Below are positions 24,031 through 35,689 of a stretch of DNA of 64,000 nucleotides, piece by piece. The notes under the pieces were generated by a model that ran no database searches, was not told the origin of the DNA, and saw only the letters and a program-made list of their open reading frames with translations. This stretch comes from Uranotaenia lowii. Lineage: Eukaryota > Arthropoda > Insecta > Diptera > Culicidae. The number at the start of each line of letters is the position of its first letter. Position 1 is the stretch's first letter. The DNA is taken from NCBI RefSeq assembly GCF_029784155.1, contig NC_073693.1, positions 230,693,621 through 230,757,620 of the forward strand, in the 5' to 3' direction. The position numbers were made by a program, and so were the translations under genes.

Positions 24031-24402
24031 GCGTGTAAACGACAGATCTATAATACTGTTTTTTATGCTGGAGGGATAAAATCAGTCCAAATTTCCAACA
24101 AACTTATTCAGAGAGTTCGAAATTCACATGCCCTGTATTTGGAAGACAAAGATCGCCGCAAAAAGGAAGCTCTTGAATCAGATCAAACAAAGCTGATGAA
24201 GAGTCATCGAGAAGCGGAAGAAAAATCGCAAAATAATACTTCCATTAAAATTATCGTTATAGATAAGTATTCTCGACTCAAAGCTTTCTGTGCGTTTATT
24301 TTCGGGGGAAATATATTTTTTATAACTTCAAGCTTCTTCCTCAGGATGTTTTTCAAACCTGGAATCAGGGAATTTTATTACCAGATATGAGTCGACACCC
24401 TG

Positions 24403-24745
24403 ATCACCAAAGTGTTACGTGAATTCAAAGATCCTTTGTGCTTGAAATCACTGTACTGCGCCCTCGTCAGATCTATAACTGAGCATGCTGCTGTGGTCTG
24501 GGCTCCGTATCAACTAAGTTGGATTTTGAGGATTGAACGTGTACAGAAGCGGTTTGTCAGATTCGCCTTGCGACACCTGCCTTGGCGTAAACCCGAAGAC
24601 CTCCCAATATATTCGGATCGGTGTCAGCTTCTGGGTCTCGAAACCTTCGAATGTCGCCGAAAGACTCAACAGGCTTCTTTCGATGTTAAGATTTTGAATG
24701 GAGAAGTTCAATCGCCAAATCTTCTAAGGATGATACCCCCGGTGC
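24403..24745 (+). pseudogene. LINE ORF2 C-terminal part
   Basis: The LINE frame resumes as TKVLREFKDPLCLKSLYCAL and continues through VRSITEHAAVVWAP, RIERVQKRFVRFALRHLPW and LPIYSDRCQLLGLETF. This is the conserved C-terminal region after RT in many arthropod Jockey/CR1-group LINEs. The frame is open until a small hAT MITE enters at 24746. Confidence 0.85.
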
Positions 24746-25122
24746 CAAGGTTGCCGAAATCACAGAAAAATCTGTAATTTCACAGAATTTTGAACAATTT
24801 TTCATCACAGAATCTGTGTCACAGAACGCGGAATTTTGAAATTTTCACAGATTTCACAGAATTTTTTAATTTTGAATGGATTTCCGAAATTATAATTTTT
24901 TCGGACAGTATCAAATTTAGACTTCTTACTTTGAACTAGAATAGTATGATAAGATTGGTAATAGTAATTGATTTTGCCCAACTAAGACTCAATTTATCAT
25001 GAATTTTCTATGAAATGCAAGGAAATAGTATCACAGAAATCCATCACAGAATTTTTGGGTAAAATCACAGAAAGTCAGAATTATTTTTCTCAAAAACACA
25101 GAATTTTTTTTCGGCAACCTTG
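24746..25122. mobile_element. hAT-type MITE with repeated TCACAGAA motif
   Basis: The ends CAAGGTTGCCGAAA and TTTCGGCAACCTTG are perfect inverse copies. The flanking octamers CCCGGTGC (24738-24745) and CCCAGTGC (25123-25130) differ by one base, an 8-bp duplication as made by hAT transposases. The 377-bp interior has about ten copies of TCACAGAA in one orientation, probably transposase-binding repeats. It interrupts the LINE ORF2 C-terminus. Confidence 0.9.
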
Positions 25123-25395
25123 CCCAGTGCCCCAGTGCCCCGTCGAATAATCTGCGATCTAAATCGTTGCTGTCACATCAAATCCACCGAACATCGTAAG
25201 GCTACAATGAACCACTCGTATGTTTCGGGATGCTGAGCACCTACATCAGTTCAAAGAATCATCCGGCCGATTTATTCGTCGAATTCGTCAGTCCAAATTG
25301 TTTTACTAATTTGATTGTAACTGAACCTATTCATTTTAACATTTATGTTCGATAAATTTAATTATAATAACTAATAAATAAATCAAATTTCAACA
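25123..25395 (+). pseudogene. LINE 3' end and tail
   Basis: Downstream of the MITE the last part of the LINE frame (for example RRIICDLNRC) and its 3' untranslated region are visible. The region ends in an AT-rich ATAATAACTAATAAATAAAT tail, typical of microsatellite-like LINE tails. The whole LINE therefore spans at least 20340-25395. Confidence 0.65.
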
Positions 25396-25399
25396 AAAA

Positions 25400-26207
25400 A
25401 AAATCTATTTATTTTTTCGAATTCATAACTCGCTTTTTACACTATTTTGATTTTGATTATTAATTCATGATTTTTTTTTCGATTTTAAACATATTTTCCA
25501 GAGCAGTTGCTGGCTAGTGCAAACATAGTTTTTTTTTTTCATCCAAAGCTTTCCAAAATTTACGTCTTCACCAAGAAAGTAGTTATTTTGTATGCGGGAG
25601 TACAACCTGAGCAACAAAAAGTCACAAATTTGCTTAAATGAAGGCTTTGAAAGTTACATAGTAGCTGATAACGAAAAACAACTGCCCAATTCCATTGAGT
25701 GAACTACATATATGTTTTCATTAATGAACTTAAAAAAGTGATTGTACATTAAAGTTATCTGTGATTAAAGTGACTTAAGTCACAAAAGTACTCAATACGA
25801 GATTTACTAAGTCATAATAGGTGCATTTCTGGCTGTCTAGTTGGGCGGGTCGGTTTTCTCAAAAGTTAACAGCATTCAAAATTTTAGCGTACAACACGCG
25901 GTCTGGAGGGCATTCTGCTCCACTTTTGATATGATTAAAATTTATGGGAAGTTATTAAAACACATCAAAATATTTATAGTCTTAAGACAGTGCATACGAG
26001 TGGAAAAACGATAAGCTGTAATTTCATCAGATTTCGCAGGCTGGTTTGCCATAAAACCTTATATGTTACCAATAAAAAAAATAACAAGTTTCACGCTGAT
26101 TCCATTTAGAACTAAAGTCGTTTTTGTGAATTTTCTGTCTGATAAATGATGTAAAAGTTTGTTTACCACATTAAAAATCAATAAAGACATCATTTGAAGC
26201 CATAGGT
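25400..26207. other. gene-free AT-rich sequence
   Basis: No supported feature. A GAGCAACAAAAAGTCAC phrase near 25609 weakly resembles the CCCAAGCAACCAAAAGT ends. Confidence 0.3.
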
Positions 26208-26209
26208 TA

Positions 26210-27447
26210 CACAGCAAAAATTTATTGCTGTAAAATTACGGCAAATATCCTGTAACAAAAAAGAGGCATTACATTGCCCGTAATTTTACAGTTAGAACAA
26301 AAAATTACAGGACCTTCATTTTTCAATGAGCATATCGATTAAAGGTTCTTTAAAAATTGCAGGCCTGTAAATTTTGGGTGTGTTTTTTTTATTGTTTACA
26401 CAGAAAAAAATAATGACTATTACGTGTCATGGAAAAATCATTTAATATTGAATAAGTTGGCCTGAAGTTCACAGATCCTCATTTAATTTTACAGCAAATG
26501 TCCTGTAACAAAAAGGAGCATGACATTTGCCGTAGTTTTGCAGGTCGAAAAAATTACGTGTCGTGAAATTACGGTGTTTTCCAATAATTTAAAATTAGAC
26601 TTGAGAAAAAAATTTGCCTAGCATCCCAGTTAGATAGAAAATGAAAAGTCAAAACGACCTCGCTGAACTTTTCAGTTTGTTTTGATTTGGTTTTGTTGGT
26701 TTCGTACCGAAGGAACTCCAGCAGCCAAAAAGAAAAATCCAACAGATGTGTCGTGACGATCGGCTAGATTTTTTTTTCGAGGATTCGGAAGACAACAAAT
26801 TTTACGATCATCAGCAAAACACTGTTGTCCACTTTTGCTGCGGATCTTAAAGCGGATAGTGAACCAATCGTCCAGATCGAGGTGTTCATGTCCAGGTGCA
26901 AGTCCAAACGGCTGCTATCGGAGCGATGCAGATTACGATGTCTTGGCTAATGCGGTACAGTATGTTTAAGAAGTTTTTTTTTAATATTCGTTATCCCCAA
27001 AAAACCAATTTGCAATTTGTTTTTTCATCCATCGCGTCTCCAGCAGCAGCAGCGACCAAAACTGCCACGCAGCGGCCACTGGGACGTTCCGGGCATGTTC
27101 CGGGGATCTGCGCAATATCAGCCAGTCGGAAAAAATATAATGCTATTAATTTATTAATTAATAATTTCAAATTTATTGTAGGTATCAAATAAACTGTAAG
27201 ATTCAAAAACTGTTTCTATATAATTTTTATTATTTCAGAAAAAAAAATCCAATAAGAATCTAAACAATAAAAAAACACACCCAAAATTTACAGGCCTGCA
27301 ATTTTCAAAGAACCTTTAATCGATATGCTCATTGAAAAATGAAGGTCCTGTAATTTTTTGTTCTAACTGTAAAATTACGGGCAATGTAATGCTCCTTTTT
27401 GTTACAGGATATTTGCCGTAATTTTACAGCAATTAATTTTTGCTGTG
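26210..27447. mobile_element. foldback element with CACAGCAAAAATT ends
   Basis: TA flanks each end (26208-26209 and 27448-27449). Arms of about 190 bp (26210-26400 and 27262-27447) are near-perfect inverse copies built from short palindromic words such as CTGTAAAATTACGG. A second overlapping inverted pair, CACAGAAAAAAATAATGACT at about 26400 and its inverse ending near 27471, also has TA flanks. Two related elements seem to be interleaved. The frame at 26896-27192 contains a run of Ala and Thr codons but no known domain. Confidence 0.75.
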
Positions 27448-27449
27448 TA

Positions 27450-28500
27450 GTCATTATTTTTTTCTGTGTATTGTATTTTTGAGGAAGAATGGCATGGGCC
27501 ATCTTACCCGTGGTGCGTCTTGTACTCTTGTACAGTTTCCCCTTACCTGTTTTTGTGGGACTTTTGGTTGCTTGGGAATCGTCTTGTTTGCGTTTACTCC
27601 CGTATTTGTGCTTTCCGCGATTTATTTTTAATAAGCTCTTTGGTAGCGTCAGAAATTCTTGATCCATGTCTTTTTCGATTTAAAAAACTATCGACAGTTA
27701 GGCCAGAAAAAATCTGAATGCGTTAATGTGTAAAAAGAATGGTAAAAAACGACAAATATGTTCAATATTTGGGACCGATAAAGTACTGAAATTAATTTCT
27801 TTAGGCCATTTGATTATGAAATAAAAAAAAAAAAAAAAACTGTTTCCTAAACGATTTTTTTTCGTAGATCTGAAGTTGTATGTAATCATCAAACAAACCG
27901 TGAGTGTTTAGCGAATAAATAAATTTGATTTTCAATAATGTTAAAAGAAAGTTAAAAAACAAAGCAGATTGCCAGTAGAATTCCCAGTAGAAAATTTTTA
28001 AAATTCAAAAAATTTTAAATGTTAATAAAATTACTTGGTATTTTGTAACGGATTTTTCCTGCTTGGGGGTGATCACCCCTATTTCCCCCCCTTAAAGGAC
28101 CGCGCATGCTTCACGTATTCCACGAATGAATTTTAATATCATTGGTCAAACACTACGCATATGTTTATCAAAAAAATCAACAGATGCAACAAAGTGGAAC
28201 GCCAAGGAAATTCCTGTCGTTTTCACGCAAAAACGGCTATTTAATAATTGATATTAAAAATCCATTCAACACTTTATTTATTACTCCAATTAAGTTTTGT
28301 TCAGGTTCACAAAATACTCCAAATACAGCAAATCTTTGGCTGATAAAATATTATTTGAATGAATTTTAAATAAAAATATTGTAAATTGTGTCTATTAACC
28401 ACGTACTGCGGTACAAATTTCAATTCTATAAAGAGAAGTTCCTTTTAAAAGACATACACCGTCTTAGCCGATTTAGGCTTTACAGACTGAATAAATGACG
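27450..28500. other. gene-free sequence with two repeat scraps
   Basis: ACTTTTGGTTGCTTGGG at 27560-27576 is an isolated right end of the CCCAAGC family; no partner was found. At about 28060-28110 the phrase GCTTGGGGGTGATCACCCC, then CCCCCCTTAAAGGACCGCGC, resembles 17397-17448, so both may be scraps of one family. Confidence 0.4.
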
Positions 28501-28524
28501 CGGACAACTTAAGATTAACATTTA

Positions 28525-28600
28525 ACACCCAGTACCGAGATGGGAATCGAACCCATGCCATCAGTGGAAAAGCACTACAATTATTTGAAACGTTGATTGT
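28525..28600 (-). mobile_element. tRNA-like SINE head
   Basis: On the minus strand it contains a strong box B (GGGTTCGATTCCCATC) preceded by CACTGATGGCATG. Box A is weak and the acceptor stem is not obvious, so a SINE fragment is more likely than a tRNA gene. Confidence 0.4.
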
Positions 28601-28932
28601 CAGAATGCAAGTTTAAATGAAACGAACGAGGTCGTGGGTTGCATTCCTCCAATTAATTATCCCCTTAACAGACTCAAATCGTTCTAGCGAAACAAAAAAG
28701 TTCAATTGATCGGAAGCTTAAAGTTTTAAGCTGAAAGTACAGTTTCGAACAGTTATTTATTTACCCCCACCTTAAACATACACGTGATTTATTACTGCCA
28801 GTTGATGTTGAATAACTCCGAAACAGAATAAAACTTTCGCAACCATATACGTACGGTTTGGCGAAAGAATCGGGAAATCTTCAGAAAAATCCCATTACTT
28901 AACCACACTCACACACACATTAGAGCTGTACT

Positions 28933-29868
28933 TACCGTAATCCGGGGTAATATTGATCACTTTTTTCAATATATTTCGATTATTTTTTCTGTTAAGGGGA
29001 ATGTGGCATATTTTATATTTTTAAAACCAGTACTGGACCCCTATGAATGAAAAACATGGATGCAGACATTTATAAGACCGCTTTAAATTTGATTTAAAAA
29101 TCGTTTTCGTCTCTGTTCAGAATATGATGCTTTGGGGTGACATTGATCAGTCTCTATTCTGACGGTTGTAACGAGTTTTCTTGATCATAAAGGATACAAA
29201 ACACCTTCATAATATTTTCATATGCTAGTTTATCAATTTAAACTTGATTTTTATCGTTTTATTTTAAAAATATTTATAATCGAAAAAAGAATTATGATGC
29301 TGCCTACATTTAGGGGCAAAAATAATTACAATTGCTAAATAGTTTGAGCTTCAAAATACAAATGAAATTTTACTTTCAGGCATTCCGCTAGGCCCTCCCA
29401 CTATTTTAATTTTCATTTTTTCTTCAAAGTTAACGATTTGATAGGGTTCTTATCCATTTGTCCAATACGGGCTTACTCTTGCCAAATGTCCTTATTTTTT
29501 AAATATCAGAAATTTATCATTAAATCACTATAAAAATAGCACTATAACAGTTCATATACAAGTTGTTCTTTCACATTAAACAACCCTTTTGCTTCTAAAT
29601 GCTTTTTGGTATCATCAGGAGAGCTGTTTGTTTGCGAGTCTTCAAAAAATAGATATTTTAAGATTTTGAAAATAGATTTTTTACTAACAGAAAAAAAAAT
29701 CATATACAAACCAAATTTTGCCTATTTGAAACTCGATTAATAGGCTTTCAAACGTAGAAAACAGTTTTCAAAAATTCAAACTATAGACTGAGTTATAGGT
29801 GATAATGTGGAAAAGTTTATTGTTGGTCAAATTTACCCCGGTGATCAATGTTTCCCCGTTTTACGGTA
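28933..29868. mobile_element. TACCGT-ended element, copy 1
   Basis: Left end TACCGTAATCCGGGGTAA; the complement of the right end is TACCGTAAAACGGGGAAA. GGGGTAA-nn-TTGATCA motifs occur twice near the right end, about 18 bp apart. The copy at 31985-32932 is similar along its whole length in inverse orientation. No ORF is credible (the 76-codon frame at 29807-30037 spans the terminus). Confidence 0.8.
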
Positions 29869-29869
29869 C

Positions 29870-30667
29870 TTGAATTCGAAAGATAAACTTTGTAGCCGCT
29901 TAAAAAAAACTCGCTTTCCTCACTTCACATCCATCCCTGAAAGTGTTTTTTTTTGCAAAATTCGATACCTTTCCCCATTTTTCTTAAAGTTTACCTCAAC
30001 TAAGGGAAAACTATTAGGGAAAAAAACTCACAGATAAAATCGACTTGCTCAATCGGAAACTTTCACTAGCCAAAGTTTGACATGAAATATTGTTCGCTAA
30101 TTCGGCACCAATTTCGAATTATCGGTTCGAGAAATTTAAACTTGAACGTGGTGAAAGTTTGAAAACGAATGTTAACTGATTGCTCGAGTTGTTGATTCGT
30201 CAAAATTATGTCAACATTCAATACTAGCTACGCTAAACTGAGTTTTAACCTGGATACATCATATTAGTTTAAATGTACATTCAAATAAATTAGTGTACCT
30301 AGTCTTAGTAGTCCTTTAAATTGAAGAGACCTGAAATAGATTTACCACATCACAAAGCAAATACAAATCAAACTATTGCTTTTCCTGGACACCACCCTCG
30401 AAGCAAAATGCTTCTTTTACGTTCTCTAGACATGCGAAGTTCATTCAAGGGAAGAGCTCTGGTCACATTCCATGCCACATATCGAAAACACCCACTGAGA
30501 TGCTCTGTTGTTGGTTGCATTGCTGAGTTTATGTTCTAACATTTCTCACAGCAGCGATTGAAAATTAATCATAAAATCAGGGATTCGTTTATTCCCCGGT
30601 GGACGTAGAGTTGCTTGGTAGGAATTTTTCTAAGACTAAAGTGAATGAAGCAATATTTAGTTGTTGG
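29870..30667. other. gene-free sequence
   Basis: No supported feature. The 72-codon frame at 30321-30539 has no recognisable domain. Confidence 0.3.
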
Positions 30668-30894
30668 TAGGGGAGATAAGGGTATCCCGATCAGGAGAGC
30701 ATATCAAAATAATAACTCAAACGTATCTCACCAAGATATTTATATCTGATTCAGTTATAATTAAGTACTCAAAATTTTCGATTTTAAGTTTCTTCAATCT
30801 AAATTATATCTTATTCTGATTGACAGGCTTGAATGGGGTTGAGCTCATTTTCAATGATAAAGATTTTTCTCGGATTGTCCTTAAATGAAATGAT

Positions 30895-33112
30895 CACAGC
30901 AAACAAAAATGTAGCGCTAGCCGATGTAATTTCTGGGATCGACGTATTATTCACGATTTTCGCTTCAATATTACATCAAAATGATGTTCACAACAAGAAC
31001 AGGTCATGTAGTGTAATATCACAAACTTCTATGTAATATTGCATCAAGTAGTCAATGTTATTATCAACTGATGTTTAAAATTTTATCAATATAAAAAACT
31101 GTGAAACGGATTGCGGGGCTCAGGAGTATTTGTTCTGCAGGTAAATACAATCAAAATTCTTTAAAAATCTTAGCAAAACCACATCTCCGAACTATTTCCC
31201 TTTTTTTTAGGCTATTGGCCCAAATCACTAATCCCAAACAGATTCGAAGGTTTTAAACATCTGGATATGAAGATAAGTTTTTTGTTATGTTCATCCTCCC
31301 TGTAATTTTTTTAAAATTTAATCCTTACAGAAATTATCAGTTTTGGTTTGCAAACACACGGAATCGGTCATCCAAAGGACACGAATGGGAATCAAATGGA
31401 GCCTCAAGAGTATATATTTTCTGATGTGTGAAACGCTGACTAAAAACGTAATTCATTCTTCCATTGTCGTGTATGAGGCCCAAACTCGAGTTTTGTTTTG
31501 AAGTCGATCATCGAAAAAATCCTAAGAACTATGAAAGTTTCAAAGCAGACGAAGAGAATTCATGTTCTGAACGTTTCATCCTTTTCAGAAGGTTAATCGA
31601 CCTTTTCAAGAAAGCCCTTTTTTCCGGACAGCCCAAGAAGAAATCTTCTAGTTTAAGATTAAGATAATATTGTCCAGAGAATGTAGATGATAGTTTAACT
31701 TATATTGTTAGGCTCGAGGATTCTCAAAAGACAAAAAATGTATGCAAAAATAAAACTTCAACCACCAAGCTAAGCTAATAAACGACAAATCATCAATTGA
31801 AAGTTTTTTAATCAATGTAAGTGATGATGATTTACTTTTCTAATCCCCGTGCGCATAGATACAAACCGAAATCTGAACTTTGAGACTTAAATCCTGTTTC
31901 GAATTAAATACGAATCAATAACAAATTATACAAAAAGTCATGCAAAATCTGAAGTAATAACGACTTGCAGTCGCATAAAAGCCGTACCGTAAAACGGGGT
32001 AACATTGATTACCGGGGTAGCTTTGATCAACATGGAATTGTGCCAATTAATCACCAATAACTAAGTCTATAGTTTGAATTTTTGAAAACTGTTTTCTACG
32101 TTTGAAAGTCTATTAATTTACTAACAAAAAGGCATAATTTGATTTGTATTTGAAACTTGTTTTCTGTTAGTAAAATTGTTATTTTAAAATCTTAAAATAT
32201 CTATTTTTTCCAAGGCTCGCAAAAAAACAGCTCTCCTGATGATACCAAAAAGCATTTAGAAGCAAACGGGTTGTTGAATTTGAAAGAACTACTTTTTTTC
32301 TTTGTATATGTATAGTTATAGTGTTATTTTTACAGTCTTTAATGATAACTTTTTTAAATTTAAAAATAAAGGACGATTTCCAAGAGTAAGCCCGTATTGA
32401 AAAAAAATGGATAGGAACCCTATCAAATGGTTAACTTTGAAGAAAAAATGAAAATGGTAGTAGTGGGTGGGCCTAGGAGAACGTGTGAAGGTAAAATTTA
32501 ATTTATATTTTGTAGCTCAAACTATTTAGCAATTGTTATAACTTTTGCCCCTAAATGTATGCAGCATAATTGTTCTTTTTTCAATTATAAATGTTTTGAA
32601 AAAAAAAACGTTAAAAACTAGGTAAAATTAATGAACAGGCATTTGAAAATATTATGATGGTGTTTTGTATCTTTTATGATCTAGAAAACTCGATAAGACC
32701 GTCAAAATAGAGACTGATCAATGTCACCCCAAAGCATCAAATCCTGAACAGAGATTATATCGATTTTTTAATCAAATTTAAAGTAGTCTAATAAATTTCT
32801 GCAAGCATGTTTTGTGTTCATAGGAGTCCAGTACTGGTTTTAAAAATATGAAACATGCCACATTCCCCTTTACAGAAAAAACAATCGAAAAATAGTGAAA
32901 AAAAGTGATCAATATTACCCCGGATTACGGTACCTATATGTATTTATTGTATGCCCGAATCCGTCTACTACGTTACATTCATTTCGTAAAGTTTCTGTAC
33001 ATCTAATGAGGGCAATAGCTTGTACATCAAAATGATGTAATATTAGGTACCATTTGCGACTCAAGTTATGTGCACATTTTTGATGTAATATCACAATACT
33101 TTTTTTGCTGTG
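30895..33112. mobile_element. CACAGCAA-ended element, nested
   Basis: The left end CACAGCAAACAAAAATG and right end TTTTTTTGCTGTG resemble those of 26210-27447. Next to both ends the word ATGTAATATTACATCAAAAT or parts of it recur (30965-31050 and 33025-33095). It is interrupted by the element at 31985-32932. Confidence 0.6.
31985..32932. mobile_element. TACCGT-ended element, copy 2 (inverse)
   Basis: Left end TACCGTAAAACGGGGTAA, followed 18 bp on by CGGGGTAGCTTTGATCA; the complement of the right end is TACCGTAATCCGGGGTAA. It is an inverse copy of 28933-29868, and the two form a potential hairpin with a 2.1 kb loop. Confidence 0.8.
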
Positions 33113-33320
33113 ATTATATCTTATTTTGATATACGTACAACTTTTTATGAAACACGGACATCAAAGGCAACGGCCCAAACCGTACAGATTCCTTAAATTG
33201 AATCGAATTTTTGGGAAACAAAAAATGGAGCATAGTGTTAGCAAATAGTGTGGGTTACTGACATTCCACTAGAAAATTTTCTCGAAGCATTCATACCTTG
33301 ATAAGTTATAATTGTGATAA

Positions 33321-34200
33321 TACCGTCAAACGGGGCATCATGCAAAAGCAGGGTTAGATGCAACATTTGTATACCACAACACTCATTCAATTTTTATTTC
33401 AATATACTGAAAAAAGTTATAATTGAATGATAACAAATTGATGATGACATAGTTTTTAACATCGTGATAGAGTTTTTTGAAGTTTTTGATTTTTATAATG
33501 ATATCACCTACAAACTTTATATTGTTTTCAGTATCCAATACCAACACTGTAAGTGTATAAATATTTTTCGAACAATCACCAATTTTTTTTTAATAAATAT
33601 TTTTATAATTCAGTTAGCTGACTGGGGCAAAATGCAACAAAATGCAAATCAGAACTAAAACTCATTAATCGTGTTCCCATATGCTGGGATATGATTGTTT
33701 TGTATTATGCGTTTGTTAACATTAATATTTTATCAATCCCAAGATTTATTTACTTGATTTAAGATAATAGAATAGTTTGTAGTATTTTTTACCCCTAAAT
33801 GTATGCAGCAGATAACACTTTTTTCTTAAAAACATTTTTCACAGAAAAAATGTATAATTTTTTTCGAACAAAACCAAAAATTACTCTAATTAGTATTTTA
33901 TGCGTTATGACATCACATATGTTTAAAAATCTTTAAAATTTTTAAACGTTTTCATTTAATTTTTCATTAATTACAGAGTTTGTTGCTTCTTACCCCTTTT
34001 TCTTAGTAGGGTTAAAATCGCATGTTTTTGTAAATTTAAAAATAACTGTTAAAACCAATATTTTTTTTCTAACTTCGTCAGTTTGGTGTCCCATCAACCT
34101 TAAAACTTTTGATGTACAAGAGGTATGATTATCTGTAAGCATTAAGATTTTAGGAGCCATTGAAGTTCAAAATTGTTGCATGTTGCCCCAGTTGACGGTA
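33321..34200. mobile_element. TACCGTC-ended element with GCATCATGCAA subterminal motif
   Basis: The left end TACCGTCAAACGGGGCAT and the complement of the right end, TACCGTCAACTGGGGCAA, are inverted repeats. It is about 880 bp and non-coding. The left half is repeated at 10689-11060. Confidence 0.8.
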
Positions 34201-34599
34201 TTTGTTCTGCCCAATATCAAACTATGCTATCTGAACGAGATATAATCTTGATTGGAGCATATAAATAACTGATATAATTTAGCTCTTGTCATATAGATTT
34301 TTTGATATAATTTGAGATATTTTAACATCCTACGAGTGCTCAAATATAACACATATAGATAGAAAAAAATAAGTATCAAAATATCTCATTTTTATATAAT
34401 TTTGTTTTTCCCTCTTGATCGGGATAATTGCCACCTTAAGGAAAACGCTTATTTAACCATAGAAAATAGCTTTAATATGTGAATTACATCATTGTTTCGT
34501 GTTCAGACACTAAAATTGTCTATTGCCTAATTGGCTGAAACTTGAAAAATTAGATAAAAACGTTTAAAAACCAGTCACTATAGGGGCATAATGAGACCA

Positions 34600-34617
34600 C
34601 CCCCCCCCCCCCCCCCC
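34600..34617. repeat. C homopolymer
   Basis: An 18-base C run. Directly after it TAGGGTTACCATACGTACTC begins, which looks like a hAT-style terminus; an inverse of part of it (ATGGTAACCGTATG) lies far away near 46243. Confidence 0.9.
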
Positions 34618-35072
34618 TGAGTAGGGTTACCATACGTACTCTTTTAAGAGTACATGTACTCTTTTTCGATCGGAAAATGGGCGTACTCTTCTTTTTGTGA
34701 AATTTTACCAAATGCTTTTTTTATTGAAAGACAATTGATCAGGAAAACCAACGTATTTCTTCCATTTTATGAAGTTGTTTCACATCTTATGCACTACGGA
34801 AGGAATACAGCTTAGAACAAATTACATTAACATTTCGTTCTAATAAACATGCATTTTTAGTCGTTATAAACAGTGAGCGAGATAAGCGTCTTTGAGAATC
34901 AATATGCTCAAAATTTAATAAATGTGATCAATATGCTCAAAATTTAGGTAAAGTACAATATTTTAAAAGAAACTTTATAATTGTCCTGCAAATCACATAA
35001 CTTTCAAGACATTAACAGTATTTGATCAAATTGGAATACTTCGGTGCCACCTCAGATAGCACGAAATATGTA

Positions 35073-35130
35073 CAGTAAAATCCCGCTTATCCGAGCTCCG
35101 ATTATTCTAACTTCCGCGTTATATGAGCTA
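35073..35130 (+). mobile_element. possible pogo-like terminal fragment
   Basis: CAGTAAAATCCCGCTTATCC followed by GAGCTCCGATTATTCTAACT resembles the termini of pogo/Tigger-type elements, which often start CAGT and contain CCGCTTATCCGA-like words. No opposite end or transposase was found. Confidence 0.3.
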
Positions 35131-35689
35131 CCATTTTTATCCAAAATCCATATGTTTCATGTCGTGACTGATCGATGCCTTTTCCGGACGAGTTTACTTC
35201 CACTTCGATTTTCACTTATTTTCTTAAAATTTCACTAACTTAAAATCCCGTTTTTTGTTAAACAAACACTTTAACGAACCGTACTTTCTAAGCTCGCTCT
35301 ATTAACTGAAGCCTCTCTCCTCATACATGAACCTTTCCTGTTTGAATTTCACACTGTTCTCTCACTCTCTCCTACAAGTGTTATATTCTGAGACTTTTTA
35401 ATTGATATCCTCTCTTCTAGCTGTCATTCCTGACAATCGTCTCGATGTTCTCGAAATCGATCAAACCAATCTTACGGTCGTTCATACGAATTTGAATATT
35501 GCTAACTTAATAATCGGAATAAACCGATTTCAATTAAACTAATATTTATCTATCTATATACAATATTCTCTACATTCGCCTTCACCTGTACTCTTACTGC
35601 TGACGTTTAAATATTTAAAGAACAAAAAAAAAAAGGTTCGTAAATTTGTCAACTTTATGTTCCAAATTTCAAACAAAATTTTTTCACAA

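Larger units (their letters stand above)
22320..24270 (+). pseudogene. hAT transposase remains, interrupted twice
   Basis: Fragments in order: a 70-codon open piece (22320-22532) with LTYPLTKAASCLDPVVISSD; a piece at about 22540-22705 (SKERLDHFWSEVLANAKCPQFF); the signature C-terminal dimerisation block LSHGNANVKRGFSVN at about 22910-23030; and the far C-terminus (IYNTVFYAGGIKSVQ..., then a charged helix) at 24046-24230. The HGNAxxxRGFS block is typical of hAT-family dimerisation regions. A SINE (22706-22897) and another insertion (about 23035-24030) separate the pieces. The N-terminal zinc finger and catalytic residues were not recognised, so the gene is dead. Confidence 0.75.
22120..24402. 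mobile_element. degraded hAT transposon
   Basis: Termini CAGGGTGTCGACT at 22120 and AGTCGACACCCTG ending at 24402 have hAT form. Near both ends the short motif ATCAGGGAA is repeated (several copies at 22155-22230, and near 24365), a likely transposase-binding array. The insertion splits the LINE between GFI and TKVLREF. The flanks share ATCA and a few more bases, but a clean 8-bp duplication is not visible. The interior holds a broken transposase, a SINE and a further inverted-repeat insertion. Confidence 0.8.
30668..34438. mobile_element. nested composite: outer TAGGGG...ATCCCGATCA element
   Basis: The left end TAGGGGAGATAAGGGTATCC (30668), then CGATCAGGA, is matched by a right end whose complement is TTAAGGTGGCAATTATCCC, then GATCAAGAGGG (to about 34438). 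Inside are three other elements: a CACAGC-ended element (30895-33112) that contains a TACCGTAA-ended element (31985-32932), and a TACCGTC-ended element (33321-34200). Remaining interior sequence has many GATATAATTT-like words and no gene. Confidence 0.6.
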
